A DNA stretch of 5,918 nucleotides from an uncultured Mollicutes bacterium (GTDB taxonomy: Bacteria; Bacillota_I; Bacilli_A; UBA3375). The notes beneath the pieces are model-generated. The model was not told where the DNA came from. It did no database searches and saw only the letters and a program-made list of their open reading frames with translations. This document shows positions 5,684 to 5,918 of the stretch, piece after piece. How positions within the stretch are numbered: position 1 is the first letter of the stretch; every line of letters starts with the position of its first letter. Position numbers and translations under genes: made by a program. The DNA is taken from assembly GCA_947313935.1 (NCBI GenBank), contig CAMZNW010000077.1:1-5918 (forward strand), given 5' to 3'.

Positions 5684-5918
5684 TTTATTAATATTAACAT
5701 TATTTATAATTATTGTTATAATTACTCATTCTATTAAGGGATATTTAATTTTATTAAGTTATTTAGTAGTAATAATTTATTTAAAAAAAACAAATTTAAA
5801 TCAAATACTAAAAATTACAATTGGAATTGGATTATTTAATTTAATAATATTATTATATAATTCTTTTTATATAAAACAAGGGATTATTATTATTCAAATA
5901 TATCTTTATTCAATTCAT
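5658..5918 (+). CDS. ecfT: ECF transporter transmembrane coupling protein EcfT, 3' truncated
   Basis: The first 87 residues are visible; the frame runs open off the window edge, and the family is usually about 250-270 residues. The start MFKINPVTNLLIL matches the usual EcfT opening (a short polar lead with NP, then a helix). About four hydrophobic segments follow (near 8-23, 28-42, 52-68 and 74-86). EcfT spans the membrane and couples EcfA/EcfA' to the S component. The coupling helices carrying the characteristic Ala-Arg-Gly-type motifs lie outside the window. The start ATG is inside the end of the EcfA' gene (26-nt overlap) and has only a weak purine run (GGCGG, 5648-5652) upstream. Position after S, A and A' in one operon strongly supports the call. 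This segment is extremely rich in A and T. Confidence 0.85.
   Translation, partial: MFKINPVTNLLILTLFIIIVIITHSIKGYLILLSYLVVIIYLKKTNLNQILKITIGIGLFNLIILLYNSFYIKQGIIIIQIYLYSIH

Overview
The window is very AT-rich with tightly packed genes, Shine-Dalgarno sites of the GGAGG type, UGA used as a normal stop (it ends the first gene) and UGG for tryptophan. This points to a low-GC Bacillota-type organism (Erysipelotrichia, Acholeplasma-like or another bacillus-related lineage) using the standard bacterial code. The genus cannot be read from the sequence. All protein genes lie on the + strand; the only minus-strand gene is a tRNA.

Left part (1-2311): three overlapping genes form one operon. They are the 3' end of a HIT-family nucleotide hydrolase/transferase, a small DUF1294 membrane protein, and a complete Uup/YfmR-type ABC-F ribosome-associated ATPase. 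The operon ends in a perfect hairpin with T tracts on both sides. The same hairpin serves the convergent tRNA-Leu(UAG) gene (2326-2410, minus), which encodes its own CCA end and has a near-consensus promoter with a 17-bp spacer.

Middle (2411-2806): about 400 bp without a convincing gene. It holds the tRNA promoter and, at its right end, an extended -10 promoter for the next gene. That gene (to 3592) encodes an exported or membrane-anchored protein of no family I recognise. Its best start is a non-canonical ATT at 2807, placed ideally behind a perfect AGGAGG. The first in-frame ATG (2885) has no ribosome binding site and would discard the hydrophobic N-terminal segment.

Right part (3599-5918): a second promoter with the same 12-bp extended -10 word precedes four overlapping genes for an energy-coupling factor (ECF) vitamin importer. 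They are a RibU-like substrate-binding S component, the two ATPases EcfA and EcfA', and the start of the transmembrane coupling protein EcfT, cut by the window edge. Together they would form a complete, dedicated importer, probably for riboflavin: S binds the vitamin, the ATPase pair hydrolyses ATP, and T couples the two. I see no clearly new system. The points most worth checking are the ATT start, the dedicated RibU-ECF module next to an unknown exported protein, and the shortened ABC1 arm of the ABC-F protein.
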